64,000 bases of DNA from Winogradskyella sp. (GCF_028282165.1 NZ_JANQIM010000014.1:1-64000), one strand, 5' to 3'; counted from the stretch's first letter, positions 16,868-26,594 are shown. Notes: a model not told the origin generated them from the sequence alone. Translations and numbers: made by a program.

Positions 16868-18139
16868 CTACAGATCGTATTGTTTAATTTTGCGATATAA
16901 AGTACGCTCGCTGATGCCTAATTCGGCAGCCGCAAGTTTACGTTTCCCTTTGTGGCGTTCCAAGGATTTTTTAATCAATTCGAGTTCCTTATCCTGTAAA
17001 GATAAGGTTTCTTCTTCTTCAATTTCTTCGGCAAAATGATATTTGTCTTCAACTTCTACTGTGGTCGGGTCACTAGATTCCGTATGTTCTGGTATGGATA
17101 AGACCTCTAGGTTATCAACGGTTGATGCAGTTTCAAATCCCTCATTGGTTTTATCGCCATATATTTTCTGGATAAGATGTTCATGTTCTTTCTGAACATC
17201 AGACACACTGTCCTTCTTCATCAGCTCCATAGTGAGTTTCTTTAGATCGTTAAGGTCACTTTTCATGTCAAACAGGACTTTGTAAAGTATCTCTCGTTCA
17301 TTGCTAAAATCACTATCATTTTTGGTGCTGTTAACTACAGCTGGTAGATTGGTTCCTGTATTGGGAAGATAAGTCTGAAGGGTTTGCGCATTAATAGTTC
17401 GGTTGTGTTCTAATACAGAAACTTGTTCGGCCACATTTCTCAGTTGACGGATATTTCCGTTCCATCTATATTTTAGTAGCAATGCAATGGCATCGTCTGT
17501 TAGCTTTATGGTAGGCATTTTGTATTTAAGTGCAAAGTCGCTTGCAAATTTTCTAAACAGTAAATGGATATCGTCTTTACGCTCGCGAAGGGCTGGTAAA
17601 TTAATTTCAATCGTACTCAAACGGTAGTAAAGATCTTCTCTAAACTTTTCGCGTTTTATGGCTTCGAACATATTGACATTCGTAGCTGCTACGATTCTTA
17701 CATTGGTTTTTTGAACCTTACTAGAACCTACTTTTATAAACTCTCCATTTTCCAAAACACGTAGCAATCTTACTTGAGTGGTTAATGGTAATTCACCAAC
17801 TTCATCTAAGAATATGGTGCCACCATCTGCTACTTCGAAATAACCCGAACGTGTTTGTGTAGCACCAGTAAAAGCGCCTTTTTCATGACCAAAAAGTTCA
17901 CTGTCTATAGTGCCTTCTGGTATAGCTCCGCAGTTAACCGCAATGTACTTACCATGTTTACGATGTGAGAGCTGGTGTATGATTTTTGGAATACTCTCTT
18001 TACCAACGCCGCTTTCTCCGGTAACTAATACAGAAATATCTGTGGCCGCCACCTGGATCGCCTTTTCTATAGCACGATTAAGTTTAGGGTCGTTCCCTAT
18101 AATACCAAAGCGTTGCTTTATGGCTTGAATGGATTCCAT
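16868..18139 (-). CDS. Sigma-54 interaction domain transcriptional activator
   Basis: A 423-residue AAA+ activator of sigma-54 RNA polymerase. It has no N-terminal sensor domain: the AAA+ module begins at about residue 20. Walker A GESGVGKE, the sigma-contacting loop GHEKGAFTGAT, Walker B GGTIFLDEVGEL and arginine-finger region REDLYYRLSTIEINLPALRER are all intact. After an acidic variable linker it ends with a Fis-type HTH (RKLAAAELGISERTLYRKIKQYDL). I chose ATG 18139; a longer reading would run into the next lipoprotein gene. Neighbours miaB and lptE match the flavobacterial order. Confidence 0.92.
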   Translation of the reverse strand: MESIQAIKQRFGIIGNDPKLNRAIEKAIQVAATDISVLVTGESGVGKESIPKIIHQLSHRKHGKYIAVNCGAIPEGTIDSELFGHEKGAFTGATQTRSGYFEVADGGTIFLDEVGELPLTTQVRLLRVLENGEFIKVGSSKVQKTNVRIVAATNVNMFEAIKREKFREDLYYRLSTIEINLPALRERKDDIHLLFRKFASDFALKYKMPTIKLTDDAIALLLKYRWNGNIRQLRNVAEQVSVLEHNRTINAQTLQTYLPNTGTNLPAVVNSTKNDSDFSNEREILYKVLFDMKSDLNDLKKLTMELMKKDSVSDVQKEHEHLIQKIYGDKTNEGFETASTVDNLEVLSIPEHTESSDPTTVEVEDKYHFAEEIEEEETLSLQDKELELIKKSLERHKGKRKLAAAELGISERTLYRKIKQYDL

Positions 18140-18164
18140 TAAACTATCTTTCGTAATACTTGTA

Positions 18165-19121
18165 TTAATTGACGTAATTAAATTCTTCGTCCATGCTGAC
18201 CGAAAAAACATCACCAAAACTATAGTCAACATCGCGTCTAGTGATTCTTCCGACTGAATTGTATTCTAAATCGAAAGTGAATGTGTCTTCATCAGAAGAA
18301 ATGCCGGTCCAATTATTTGTGGAATGAAATTGGGCAATGTATTGGCCAATTTCATCAGAGTACTCATCTGCGAGGAAGTTGAGCAAATAATTATCATTAT
18401 AAACTACTTGCAAGGGATTGGTATTATCATCAAAAGTATACGAATAATCACTATCTAATTCTCCAGTACCCAGGCTACTATTAATATTTCCTACACCATT
18501 GTAGGTAATAGTTTCGCTCTGAATGGAAAAACCACCATCGAATGATTCTTTTTTTATGATACGGTCAAAACCATCTAAAGTGAATACTGTAGATATGCTC
18601 GAGCCGACTTCTGTCCGAGTGATGGTATTGTCTGCATATTCGAAATTATAAACATAGTCATCAAAATCATCTTCAAAATAGTCATACGTGATTTGAGAGA
18701 TGCGACCATCTGTGTAAGTAATCAAATATTCATTTGTTGTGACTCCACTAGTATTTACAGAAATATTACTTATAATTTGTCCCTCATTGTTACGTGTGTA
18801 TGTTTGAGTTTCGGTTTCCGAGGGTGTTCCTTCAACTTCTAAAACAATATTGCTCGATACTATTTTATCGTCGGATATATTGATATCAGAGTTGGTTATG
18901 GTGCGAAGTGTAAGGCCAAAAAACTCAATTGAGATATCAGTGTCAAGTTCAAAGACCGAAAGGGTTAAATCTCCACTTTCGCTTCCACTGCCACCTCCGA
19001 CATCATCGCCACCACCATCATCACCTCCTCCACTTTGTTCGGTTAAATCAGAATCTATAGGTTCGTTGTCACAAGCGGTTAATAACGCCAAGATTAAAAA
19101 GGACAATAATAATTTTTTCAT
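18165..19121 (-). CDS. YD-repeat-like lipoprotein (copy 2)
   Basis: A 318-residue lipoprotein with signal peptide and lipobox ALLTAC (Cys 17), a Gly/Asp-rich linker (SGGGDDGGGDDVGGGSG, about 30-48), then repeated strands such as YTRNNEGQIISNISV, ITYTDGRISQITYDY and FTLDGFDRIIKKESF. It is similar in build to the lipoprotein at 15867-16835. Probably outer-membrane anchored; function unknown. It lies 8 bp downstream of miaB. Confidence 0.75.
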   Translation of the reverse strand: MKKLLLSFLILALLTACDNEPIDSDLTEQSGGGDDGGGDDVGGGSGSESGDLTLSVFELDTDISIEFFGLTLRTITNSDINISDDKIVSSNIVLEVEGTPSETETQTYTRNNEGQIISNISVNTSGVTTNEYLITYTDGRISQITYDYFEDDFDDYVYNFEYADNTITRTEVGSSISTVFTLDGFDRIIKKESFDGGFSIQSETITYNGVGNINSSLGTGELDSDYSYTFDDNTNPLQVVYNDNYLLNFLADEYSDEIGQYIAQFHSTNNWTGISSDEDTFTFDLEYNSVGRITRRDVDYSFGDVFSVSMDEEFNYVN

Positions 19122-19128
19122 TGAAATA

Positions 19129-20580
19129 TTAATTTAATTCGTTGTTTTTAGAATAGCCAACTGCTTTACCAATAAGTGTAGCACTGGTACAATCTAATAT
19201 TTTTATATTAACAAAGTCACCTGGTTTATAGTGTTCTTTCGGGAATACTGCAACCATGTTTTGGTTGTTTCTACCTGCCCAATGGGCATCAGATTTTCTC
19301 GATGTTTTTTCGATTAAGACTTCCTGAGTTTTTCCAACGTGCTGTTGGGCTCTATATAAACTATGTCTTCTTTGTAGTGCTTGGATTTCGTTAAGCCGTC
19401 TCTTCTTAACGTCTGCAGGTATATCATCTTCCATTTTGCGACCTGCTAATGTACCAGGGCGCTCAGAATAGGCAAACATAAAACCATAGTCGTATTTAAC
19501 ATAGTCCATTAAGGTCAGAGTGTCTTGATGATCTTCTTCGGTTTCCGTAGGAAATCCGGCAATCATGTCTTGGCTAATACCAACATCAGGGATAATTCGA
19601 CGGATATTGTCTATAAGCTCAAAATACTCTTCTCTGGTATGTAAGCGGTTCATAGCTTTTAAAATACGATTACTTCCACTTTGTACTGGTAGATGTATAT
19701 AATTACAGATATTTTCGTATTTAGCCATGGTTTCTATAACATCAATGGTCATATCCTGAGGGTTCGATGTAGAAAAACGAAAACGCATTTTGGGTTGTGC
19801 CTTGGCACATAACTCAAGTAGTTTAGCAAAGTTTACTGCTGTCGCTTTTTGTAGTTCTGAGGCTTTATCAAAATCTTTTTTCAAACCACCACCATACCAT
19901 AGATAACTGTCTACATTTTGGCCTAAAAGCGTCACCTCTCTATAGCCCTTACCCCATAGGTCATTAACTTCTTCTATAACACTCTGAGGATCTCTACTGC
20001 GTTCCCTGCCTCTGGTAAAGGGTACAACGCAAAATGTACACATATTATCACAGCCTCTGGTAATAGATACAAAAGCAGTAACTCCGTTACTATTCAATCT
20101 TACAGGAGAAATATCGCCGTAGGTTTCTTCTTTAGAGAGAATAACATTTATAGCTTCCCTGCCTTCTTCAACTTCGGATAAAAGGTTGGGTAAGTCTTTG
20201 TAAGCATCTGGTCCAACAACTAAATCAACGATTTTTTCTTCTTCGAGGAATTTTGTTTTTAAGCGTTCTGCCATACAACCCAAAACTCCAACTTTCATAT
20301 TTGGATTTTTGTCTTTAATTGTATTATAGTATTTTAAACGCTTTCTTACAGTTTGCTCGGCTTTGTCCCTGATAGAGCATGTGTTAACCAGAACCAAATC
20401 GGCATCTTCTAAACTCTGTGTGGTATTATAACCTTGATTAGATAATATAGAGGCTACTATCTCACTATCACTAAAATTCATTTGGCAACCATAACTCTCA
20501 ATAAAGAGTTTTTTTTGATTTCCCTCTTTTTGATCTAATATTAAGGCTTCCCCTTGTTTGTTCTCGTCGATAATTTTTTC
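19129..20580 (-). CDS. miaB: tRNA-2-methylthio-N6-dimethylallyladenosine synthase MiaB
   Basis: A 483-residue radical-SAM methylthiotransferase that adds a methylthio group to i6A37 of tRNAs. The N-terminal UPF0004 domain carries three cluster cysteines (SYGCQMN, VNTCSIRD, GVLGCMAE), the radical SAM motif is RGCDNMCTFC, and a TRAM domain ends the protein (TSATLIGKAVGY). The start was set at ATG 20580 (MEKIIDENK), as in relatives; an upstream ATG would add 20 atypical residues. It is the first gene of the minus-strand cluster running to secG. Confidence 0.96.
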   Translation of the reverse strand, partial: EKIIDENKQGEALILDQKEGNQKKLFIESYGCQMNFSDSEIVASILSNQGYNTTQSLEDADLVLVNTCSIRDKAEQTVRKRLKYYNTIKDKNPNMKVGVLGCMAERLKTKFLEEEKIVDLVVGPDAYKDLPNLLSEVEEGREAINVILSKEETYGDISPVRLNSNGVTAFVSITRGCDNMCTFCVVPFTRGRERSRDPQSVIEEVNDLWGKGYREVTLLGQNVDSYLWYGGGLKKDFDKASELQKATAVNFAKLLELCAKAQPKMRFRFSTSNPQDMTIDVIETMAKYENICNYIHLPVQSGSNRILKAMNRLHTREEYFELIDNIRRIIPDVGISQDMIAGFPTETEEDHQDTLTLMDYVKYDYGFMFAYSERPGTLAGRKMEDDIPADVKKRRLNEIQALQRRHSLYRAQQHVGKTQEVLIEKTSRKSDAHWAGRNNQNMVAVFPKEHYKPGDFVNIKILDCTSATLIGKAVGYSKNNELN

Positions 20581-20807
20581 CATTCTAAATATTTCGCTAA
20601 TACGAAAAGTCTTAATGTTCTGTGTAAACTCAATAAACATGCAAAGATAGTATTATTTTAGGGATTATGACAAAGTGTCAGCCATATATTTAGTTTGTTA
20701 ATAGCGAGTAGGTTTTGATATTGCAACTGATAATTCGAAGCTTGATAAAAAAAAGTAGTATTTTAATGCAACCTTTTTATATTTTTACGTCTTATAAAAA
20801 AAAGAGG

Positions 20808-21251
20808 ATGAATTTTAGAAAGTTTAGTCATATACTGTTATACGCCTTGTTTTTATTAAATTTTCAGTGTTTTGAAGATGACGCAAATACAGACTTACCG
20901 GATAATTGTGGTACCTTTGCACTAATAGATAGTGGTACATTTCAGAACGGTGCCACTAGTCTATATAGCATAATTGGTGTAGATATAACCGATGATTGTA
21001 TGTCTATAAATTTCTCAGCAACTGGATGTGATGGCTCTACATGGATCATGCAATTGATAGATTCTGGTGAAGTACAGGAAACTTCCCCGCCCCAACGTTC
21101 CATTAAACTATTTTTGATTAATGATGAAGCGTGTCTTGCAGAAATTAGCGCTGTACAGATTTTCGACCTTTCAACATTGAGAGTGGAGGGTGAAAGTGAA
21201 ATAATTCTTAATCTAGAAGGGTTCGATGAGCCAATAACCTATACATATTAA
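20808..21251 (+). CDS. Small lipoprotein of unknown function
   Basis: Unrecognised. From ATG 20808 the product has 147 residues with a signal peptide ending in a lipobox-like LLNFQC (Cys about 19), then an acidic region and a beta-rich body with three cysteines (DNCGTF, DDCMSI, SATGCDGS). A longer start at 20715 would hide the signal peptide inside the protein, so it was rejected; AAAGAGG directly abuts the chosen ATG. It is monocistronic, with a terminator after it. Confidence 0.65.
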   Translation: MNFRKFSHILLYALFLLNFQCFEDDANTDLPDNCGTFALIDSGTFQNGATSLYSIIGVDITDDCMSINFSATGCDGSTWIMQLIDSGEVQETSPPQRSIKLFLINDEACLAEISAVQIFDLSTLRVEGESEIILNLEGFDEPITYTY

Positions 21252-21285
21252 AAGTAAAATATTACAAATTTTTCGCAAATCTATT

Positions 21286-21312
21286 AAGCCTTGTTTTTCG
21301 CAAGGTTTTTTG
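21286..21312 (+). terminator. Intrinsic terminator after the small lipoprotein gene
   Basis: AAGCCTTG pairs with CAAGGTTT (one G-T pair) around a 7-base loop, followed by T-rich sequence. Confidence 0.6.
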
Positions 21313-21367
21313 TTTTGTGATAATTAAAGAGAAGTTAAAATGCGCTGTATTTAAGACCAAATTAGGA

Positions 21368-21394
21368 TTGTAACTTAATTTTCCTATACATTTG
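21368..21394 (+). promoter_or_regulatory. Candidate topA promoter
   Basis: TACATTTG (21387-21394) matches TAnnTTTG exactly; a TTG at 21368-21370 lies 16 bases upstream as a weak -33. The topA ATG is 20 bp downstream of the -7 box. Confidence 0.5.
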
Positions 21395-21413
21395 TAACCT
21401 CAAAAAATAAAGT

Positions 21414-23906
21414 ATGCCGAAGAATCTAGTCATAGTTGAGTCACCTGCCAAAGCAAAAACCATAGAAAAATTTTTAGGAAAGGATTATAAAGTTGAGTCG
21501 AGTTTTGGGCATATCTCCGACTTACCGTCAAAAGAGCTAGGCGTTGATGTAGATGGCGATTTTGAACCTAAATATAGAGTCTCTAGCGACAAGAGAGATA
21601 TTGTAAAAAAGCTTAAGGAATTAGCCAAAAAAGCAGAAATGGTTTGGCTGGCAAGTGATGAAGATAGAGAGGGAGAAGCTATAGCATGGCATTTAGCTGA
21701 AGCTTTAGGTCTAGATAAGGACAAAACAAAACGTATTGTGTTTCATGAGATTACTAAAGGAGCAATTAAAAAGGCTATTGAGAATCCCAGAAGTATCGAT
21801 TACAATTTAGTTGATGCACAACAAGCCAGACGTGTTTTAGACCGCATAGTAGGATATGAACTCTCGCCCGTTCTTTGGAGAAAAGTTAAAGGAGGTTTAT
21901 CCGCAGGTAGGGTACAATCGGTTTCAGTAAGATTAATTGTAGAGCGCGAAAGAGATATTCAAAATTTCAAGACCAATACGTCTTATAGGATTGATGCAGA
22001 ATTTACATCTCAAGAAGGTAAATCATTTAAAGCAAAACTCCCAAAGAACTTTAGTTCAGAAGAAGAAGCACTAGATTTTTTAAAAGCTAATAAAGAAGCT
22101 TCGTATCAAGTTTCGGATCTACAGAAAAAACCTGCTAAGAAATCACCGGCTGCACCTTTTACAACATCTACACTACAACAAGAAGCCTCTAGAAAATTAG
22201 GATTTTCTGTGAGCCGGACTATGAGTAATGCCCAACGTCTATATGAAGCTGGTCTTATTACTTACATGAGAACAGATAGTGTAAACTTATCTGAAGAAGC
22301 AAGAAAAAGTGCAGAAAGTGAAATCATTTCGACTTATGGGGTTTCATACAGTAATCCAAGAAATTATAAAGGAAAATCCAAAGGAGCACAAGAAGCTCAT
22401 GAAGCCATCAGACCAACTGATTTTGGTAACCAAACAGTAAATGTTGAGAGAGACCAAGCGAGACTATACGATTTGATATGGAAACGAGCTATTGCTTCGC
22501 AAATGAGTGATGCTAAATTAGAACGTACGAGCTTAAGGATTAAAGTTAATGCATCTAATAAGATAAGCGAGCAATTCATTGCAAATGGAGAGATCATTAC
22601 ATTTGATGGGTTCCTTAAAGTTTATTTGGAAGGCACCGATGATGAAGATGCAGAGCAAGAAGGTATTTTACCACATATGGAGATAGGCGAGGAGCTTAAT
22701 AATAAATATATTACAGCAACACAACGTTTTACCAGACCACCTTCTAGATATACCGAAGCCTCGTTGGTTAAACAGTTAGAGGAATTGGGTATAGGACGTC
22801 CTTCGACATATGCGCCTACCATATCAACAATTCAGAACAGAAATTATATAGAAAAGGGATCCAATGAAGGAGAAGAGAGAAATTATCAACAGCTGACTTT
22901 GCAAAATGGTACAATCAATAATATATTACTTTCTGAAAAAGTAGGGGCCAATAAAGGTAAACTAGTACCCACAGATACAGGAATGATAGTAACCGATTTT
23001 CTGGTTAACCATTTTGAAAATATCCTAGATTATAATTTTACAGCTAAAGTAGAAGAAAGCTTTGATGATATAGCTGAGGGTAAGGAAGATTGGAAGGCAA
23101 TGATGAAAGACTTCTACAAAGGATTTCACCCTCAGGTTGAAGATGTTCAGGAAAATGCAGAGCGTGAATCGGGCGAACGTATCCTAGGGGTGGACCCTAA
23201 AACAGGTCGTCAAGTGAGTGTACGCCTAGGAAAATTTGGACCTATGGTCCAAGTTGGTACCGTAGAGGATGAAGAAAAACCAAAGTTTGCAAGTCTATCG
23301 CCAGATCAACAGTTGAGTTCTATCACGTTTGAAGAGGCTATGGATTTATTTAAGTTACCTAAAGCTTTAGGTCATTACAAGGACGATGAGGTTGAGGTGA
23401 ATAATGGTCGTTTTGGTCCATATGTTCGTTTTGGTAAAAAGTTTGTATCCTTACCAAAAGGTGTAGATCCGCTCGGTATAGATTTGGATGAAGCCATAAT
23501 CTATATAAAACAGAAAGAAAAAGCTGATGCTCCAATATATAAGTACCAAGGATTGGAAGTGACTAAAGGGAAAGGTCGTTTTGGACCATTTATAAAGTGG
23601 AACAACATGTTTATAAATGTTAATAAAAAATACGATTGGGACAACTTATCTGAAGAAGACATCGTAACTTTGATCGAAGATAAAATTCAAAAGGAGAAAG
23701 ACAAGCTTATCCATGTTTGGGAAGATGAAGGCATAAGAGTAGAAAAGGCAAGATGGGGGAGGCACAATGTTATTAAGGGGAAGCAGAAAGTTGAACTAGC
23801 CAAAACCGTTGATGTCTCTGATATGACGCTAGAAGAAGCAACAGCCATTCTCGAGAAAAACGCACCTAAAAAGAAAACAAAAAAAGCACCGGCTAAAAAG
23901 AAATAA
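21414..23906 (+). CDS. topA: DNA topoisomerase I
   Basis: An 830-residue type IA topoisomerase that relaxes negative supercoils. It begins with the Toprim motif (LVIVESPAKAKTIEKFLG) and has the acidic ASDEDREGEAIAWHL. The active-site tyrosine lies in GLITYMRTDSVNLS (about residue 283) and the family motif EELGIGRPSTYAPTI is present. The C-terminal third has bacteroidetal topo C-terminal repeats with NGRFGPYVRFGKKFVSLPKG and GKGRFGPFIKW rather than zinc fingers, then a Lys-rich tail. It is followed 8 bp later by the arginase-like gene. Confidence 0.97.
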   Translation: MPKNLVIVESPAKAKTIEKFLGKDYKVESSFGHISDLPSKELGVDVDGDFEPKYRVSSDKRDIVKKLKELAKKAEMVWLASDEDREGEAIAWHLAEALGLDKDKTKRIVFHEITKGAIKKAIENPRSIDYNLVDAQQARRVLDRIVGYELSPVLWRKVKGGLSAGRVQSVSVRLIVERERDIQNFKTNTSYRIDAEFTSQEGKSFKAKLPKNFSSEEEALDFLKANKEASYQVSDLQKKPAKKSPAAPFTTSTLQQEASRKLGFSVSRTMSNAQRLYEAGLITYMRTDSVNLSEEARKSAESEIISTYGVSYSNPRNYKGKSKGAQEAHEAIRPTDFGNQTVNVERDQARLYDLIWKRAIASQMSDAKLERTSLRIKVNASNKISEQFIANGEIITFDGFLKVYLEGTDDEDAEQEGILPHMEIGEELNNKYITATQRFTRPPSRYTEASLVKQLEELGIGRPSTYAPTISTIQNRNYIEKGSNEGEERNYQQLTLQNGTINNILLSEKVGANKGKLVPTDTGMIVTDFLVNHFENILDYNFTAKVEESFDDIAEGKEDWKAMMKDFYKGFHPQVEDVQENAERESGERILGVDPKTGRQVSVRLGKFGPMVQVGTVEDEEKPKFASLSPDQQLSSITFEEAMDLFKLPKALGHYKDDEVEVNNGRFGPYVRFGKKFVSLPKGVDPLGIDLDEAIIYIKQKEKADAPIYKYQGLEVTKGKGRFGPFIKWNNMFINVNKKYDWDNLSEEDIVTLIEDKIQKEKDKLIHVWEDEGIRVEKARWGRHNVIKGKQKVELAKTVDVSDMTLEEATAILEKNAPKKKTKKAPAKKK

Positions 23907-23914
23907 TAGATAAT

Positions 23915-25081
23915 ATGAATTTTAATTTTCTAACGCCTGTTTCAGATGCGGTTTTAGCTCACAACGAGTTAATAGCACAACAAGCACTAGGAAAAAAAAT
24001 CAAAGTTCATTCGCGACAAAATGGGATTCCAGATTTAGATAATGTGCAGTTAGCTATCATTGGAGTTCAAGAAAATCGAAATGATGTCAATTATATGGGA
24101 GCTGACATTAACTTCGATTCGGTAAGAAAAGCACTCTACACTTTATTTCCAGGAAACTGGAATACTACAATAGCAGATTTAGGGGATATTGAACCTGGTG
24201 AATCCGTAGAGGATACATATTTTGCAATTAAGACTGCAATCACAGTCTTGATAGAACGAAATATCATACCAATTATATTAGGTGGAAGCCAGGATTTAAC
24301 CTATGCAAATTATCGGGCTTACGACACGGTTATGCCCATGGTAAATATTGTCAATGTCGATACCAATTTTGATTTAGGCGATGCCAATTTGCCTATTAGA
24401 AATAATAGTTATGTTGGTAAAATCATAGTTGAAGAGCCTTACAACCTCTTTAATTATTCAACAATAGGGTATCAAACATATTTTAACTCCCAAGAGGAGA
24501 TAGATCTCATGGAAAAGTTGTATTTTGAGGCCTATCGTTTGGGTGAAATTTCAAATGAGATAATTAGGGTAGAACCATTATTGCGCGACGCACATATTGT
24601 ATCCGTTGATTTAAGATCAGTGAGGGCGGCAGAAGTGAGTGACAACCAAAAATACTCACCTAATGGATTTTCGGGCAAAGAGATTTGCGCTATATCGCGT
24701 TATGCTGGCATAAGCAATAAAGTGTCTTCTTTTGGTGTCTATGAGTATAAGCATTCAAAAAATGACAATGCTACATCAATGTTGTTAGCCCAAATAATTT
24801 GGTATTTTATCGAGGGGGTTAATTGCAGGGTTAAGGATGACGATTTTACAAATGATAATCATTTTCAGAAGTTCAATGTGTTGGTCGATAGTGATGAACT
24901 CATTTTTTATAAGAGCCTAAAAACGGGTCGTTGGTGGATTGAAATTCCATTTTTGCCAGATGTTAATAATAAATTAAAAAAGCACACGTTATTACCATGC
25001 ATGCACTCTGATTATGTTAGCGCTACTCAAGGCGAAATACCAGAAAGGTGGTATAAGGCTTACAGGAAGAACAGTTTTTGA
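23915..25081 (+). CDS. Arginase/formimidoylglutamase-fold protein with degenerate metal site
   Basis: A 388-residue protein of the ureohydrolase superfamily (arginase, agmatinase, HutG). Expected motifs are recognisable but altered: GGDHS is GGSQD, DAHxD is DTNFD (NVDTNFD), and SxDxD is SVDLRS. By comparison with arginase, three of six Mn ligands (two His, one Asp) are replaced by Gln, Asn and Arg, so ordinary binuclear Mn catalysis is unlikely. It sits between topA and gldK. A non-catalytic role, perhaps linked to gliding or secretion, is inference. Databases may label it formimidoylglutamase. Confidence 0.75.
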   Translation: MNFNFLTPVSDAVLAHNELIAQQALGKKIKVHSRQNGIPDLDNVQLAIIGVQENRNDVNYMGADINFDSVRKALYTLFPGNWNTTIADLGDIEPGESVEDTYFAIKTAITVLIERNIIPIILGGSQDLTYANYRAYDTVMPMVNIVNVDTNFDLGDANLPIRNNSYVGKIIVEEPYNLFNYSTIGYQTYFNSQEEIDLMEKLYFEAYRLGEISNEIIRVEPLLRDAHIVSVDLRSVRAAEVSDNQKYSPNGFSGKEICAISRYAGISNKVSSFGVYEYKHSKNDNATSMLLAQIIWYFIEGVNCRVKDDDFTNDNHFQKFNVLVDSDELIFYKSLKTGRWWIEIPFLPDVNNKLKKHTLLPCMHSDYVSATQGEIPERWYKAYRKNSF

Positions 25082-25119
25082 GTATTACGTTTTATCGATA
25101 ATTTAACATTAAAAGTATC

Positions 25120-25150
25120 GACGAAATGCATTTTTCAAGGACGAAATGCA
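25120..25150. repeat. Direct repeat upstream of gldK
   Basis: GACGAAATGCA occurs at 25120-25130 and 25140-25150, a 20-bp period (about two helical turns). It lies 18 bp upstream of a candidate gldK promoter, suggesting a tandem binding site on one DNA face. Confidence 0.45.
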
Positions 25151-25167
25151 AAAAAAATTAGAAAAAA

Positions 25168-25199
25168 GTTGTTTTTTCGAAAATATATAAATATGTTTA
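25168..25199 (+). promoter_or_regulatory. Candidate promoter of the gldKLMN operon
   Basis: GTTG (25168-25171), a 20-base spacer and TATGTTTA (25192-25199), one mismatch from TAnnTTTG. The gldK ATG is at 25242, leaving a leader of about 35 nt. Confidence 0.5.
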
Positions 25200-25241
25200 C
25201 GACCTTAAAATTAAGGACGACTAATTTAACCTCGAGTTACT

Positions 25242-26594
25242 ATGAATATTAAGAAATTTATTTTACTAAGCACTGTATTGGTTTTAGTAGCCAGTTGTAA
25301 TTCTGGAGACCGTGGACAGCTAGTAGGTGTTAAAGGTAAAAAGTGGCACCCAGAAAAACCTTATGGTATGACACTAGTTCCTGGTGGAGCTTTTATTATG
25401 GGTAAATCAGATGATGACATCGCTGGTGTTAAAGATGCGCCTACAAAGACGGCTACAGTACGTGCTTTTTACATGGATGAGACCGAGATTACCAATAGTG
25501 AGTACAGACAGTTTGTACACTGGGTAAGAGATTCTATACTTAGACTTAAGTTAGCAGAAATGGCAGACTTAGAGGGTAAAACTCCTGGTAACGGTGATAT
25601 AGGCGAGTTTGCATATTTAGATTCTAACCCTGAAGAGTTAAATGCTTACGAAAGTTATATGCAAAATACTTATGGTAACGAGCAAAGAAAAATAAATCGT
25701 GATGCCGATTTAATTTTTGATACAGATGACTATCCAGACGAATTATATGCAGAAGTAATGGATGGTATGTATTTGCCACTAGAAGAGTCTTATAATGGAC
25801 AACGTACTTGGGATGTAAAGCAATTTAAGTTTCAATATACTTATATGGACATTGCCAAAGCCGCTAAAGATAGAAGCTTAAGGCGTTCGCAAGTCATAGA
25901 ACAAGAGGAAGTAGAAGTGTATCCAGATACAACGGCATGGATAAGAGATTTCGCCTATTCTTACAACGAGCCAATGCACAATGATTATTTCTGGCACGAT
26001 GCTTATGGCGATTATCCTGTAGTAGGTGTGTCTTGGAAACAAGCACAAGCATTCTGCCAATGGCGAACTTTATATCATAACGGATACCAAAAGAGTAAAG
26101 GGAGACAGCCTGTTAACTCTTACAGATTACCTTCTGAAGCAGAATGGGAATATGCTGCACGTGGTGGACTTCAAGGTGCTTCTTATCCTTGGGGTGGACC
26201 ATATACAAAAAATGATAGAGGCTGCTTCATGGCAAACTTCAAACCTTTACGTGGAGACTATGCAGCAGATCAAGCTCTTTACACAGTAGAAGCAGATGCA
26301 TACGACCCTAATGATTTCAATTTGTATAATATGGCTGGGAATGTTTCAGAATGGGTAAACGGATCTTATGACCCTGCATCTTACGAATATTCTTCAACAA
26401 TTAACCCAAATGTCAACGACCCAGACAACTCCCGTAAAGTTGTAAGAGGAGGTTCTTGGAAAGATGTTTCTTACTTCTTACAAGTTAGTTCAAGAGATTA
26501 TGAATACGCGGATTCTGCAAGAAGTTATATAGGATTTAGAACCGTTCAGGACTACATGGGAACTGAGGTGACTAAAAATGCAGCAACGAATTAA
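25242..26594 (+). CDS. gldK: Gliding motility lipoprotein GldK
   Basis: A 450-residue outer-membrane lipoprotein: lipobox VLVASC (Cys 19), then an FGE/SUMF1-type domain with MTLVPGGAFIMG, ETEITNSEYRQFV, VVGVSWKQAQAFCQWR, YRLPSEAEWEYAARGG, NMAGNVSEWVNG, VVRGGSWKD and YIGFR. With GldN it forms the periplasmic ring of the type IX secretion and gliding machine. The FGE-like fold is structural here. First gene of gldK-gldL-gldM-gldN in the standard order. Confidence 0.97.
   Translation: MNIKKFILLSTVLVLVASCNSGDRGQLVGVKGKKWHPEKPYGMTLVPGGAFIMGKSDDDIAGVKDAPTKTATVRAFYMDETEITNSEYRQFVHWVRDSILRLKLAEMADLEGKTPGNGDIGEFAYLDSNPEELNAYESYMQNTYGNEQRKINRDADLIFDTDDYPDELYAEVMDGMYLPLEESYNGQRTWDVKQFKFQYTYMDIAKAAKDRSLRRSQVIEQEEVEVYPDTTAWIRDFAYSYNEPMHNDYFWHDAYGDYPVVGVSWKQAQAFCQWRTLYHNGYQKSKGRQPVNSYRLPSEAEWEYAARGGLQGASYPWGGPYTKNDRGCFMANFKPLRGDYAADQALYTVEADAYDPNDFNLYNMAGNVSEWVNGSYDPASYEYSSTINPNVNDPDNSRKVVRGGSWKDVSYFLQVSSRDYEYADSARSYIGFRTVQDYMGTEVTKNAATN

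Noticed and set aside
23915..25081. Functional formimidoylglutamase of a histidine-degradation operon
   Set aside because: Metal ligands are replaced and no hutU, hutH or hutI gene is nearby.
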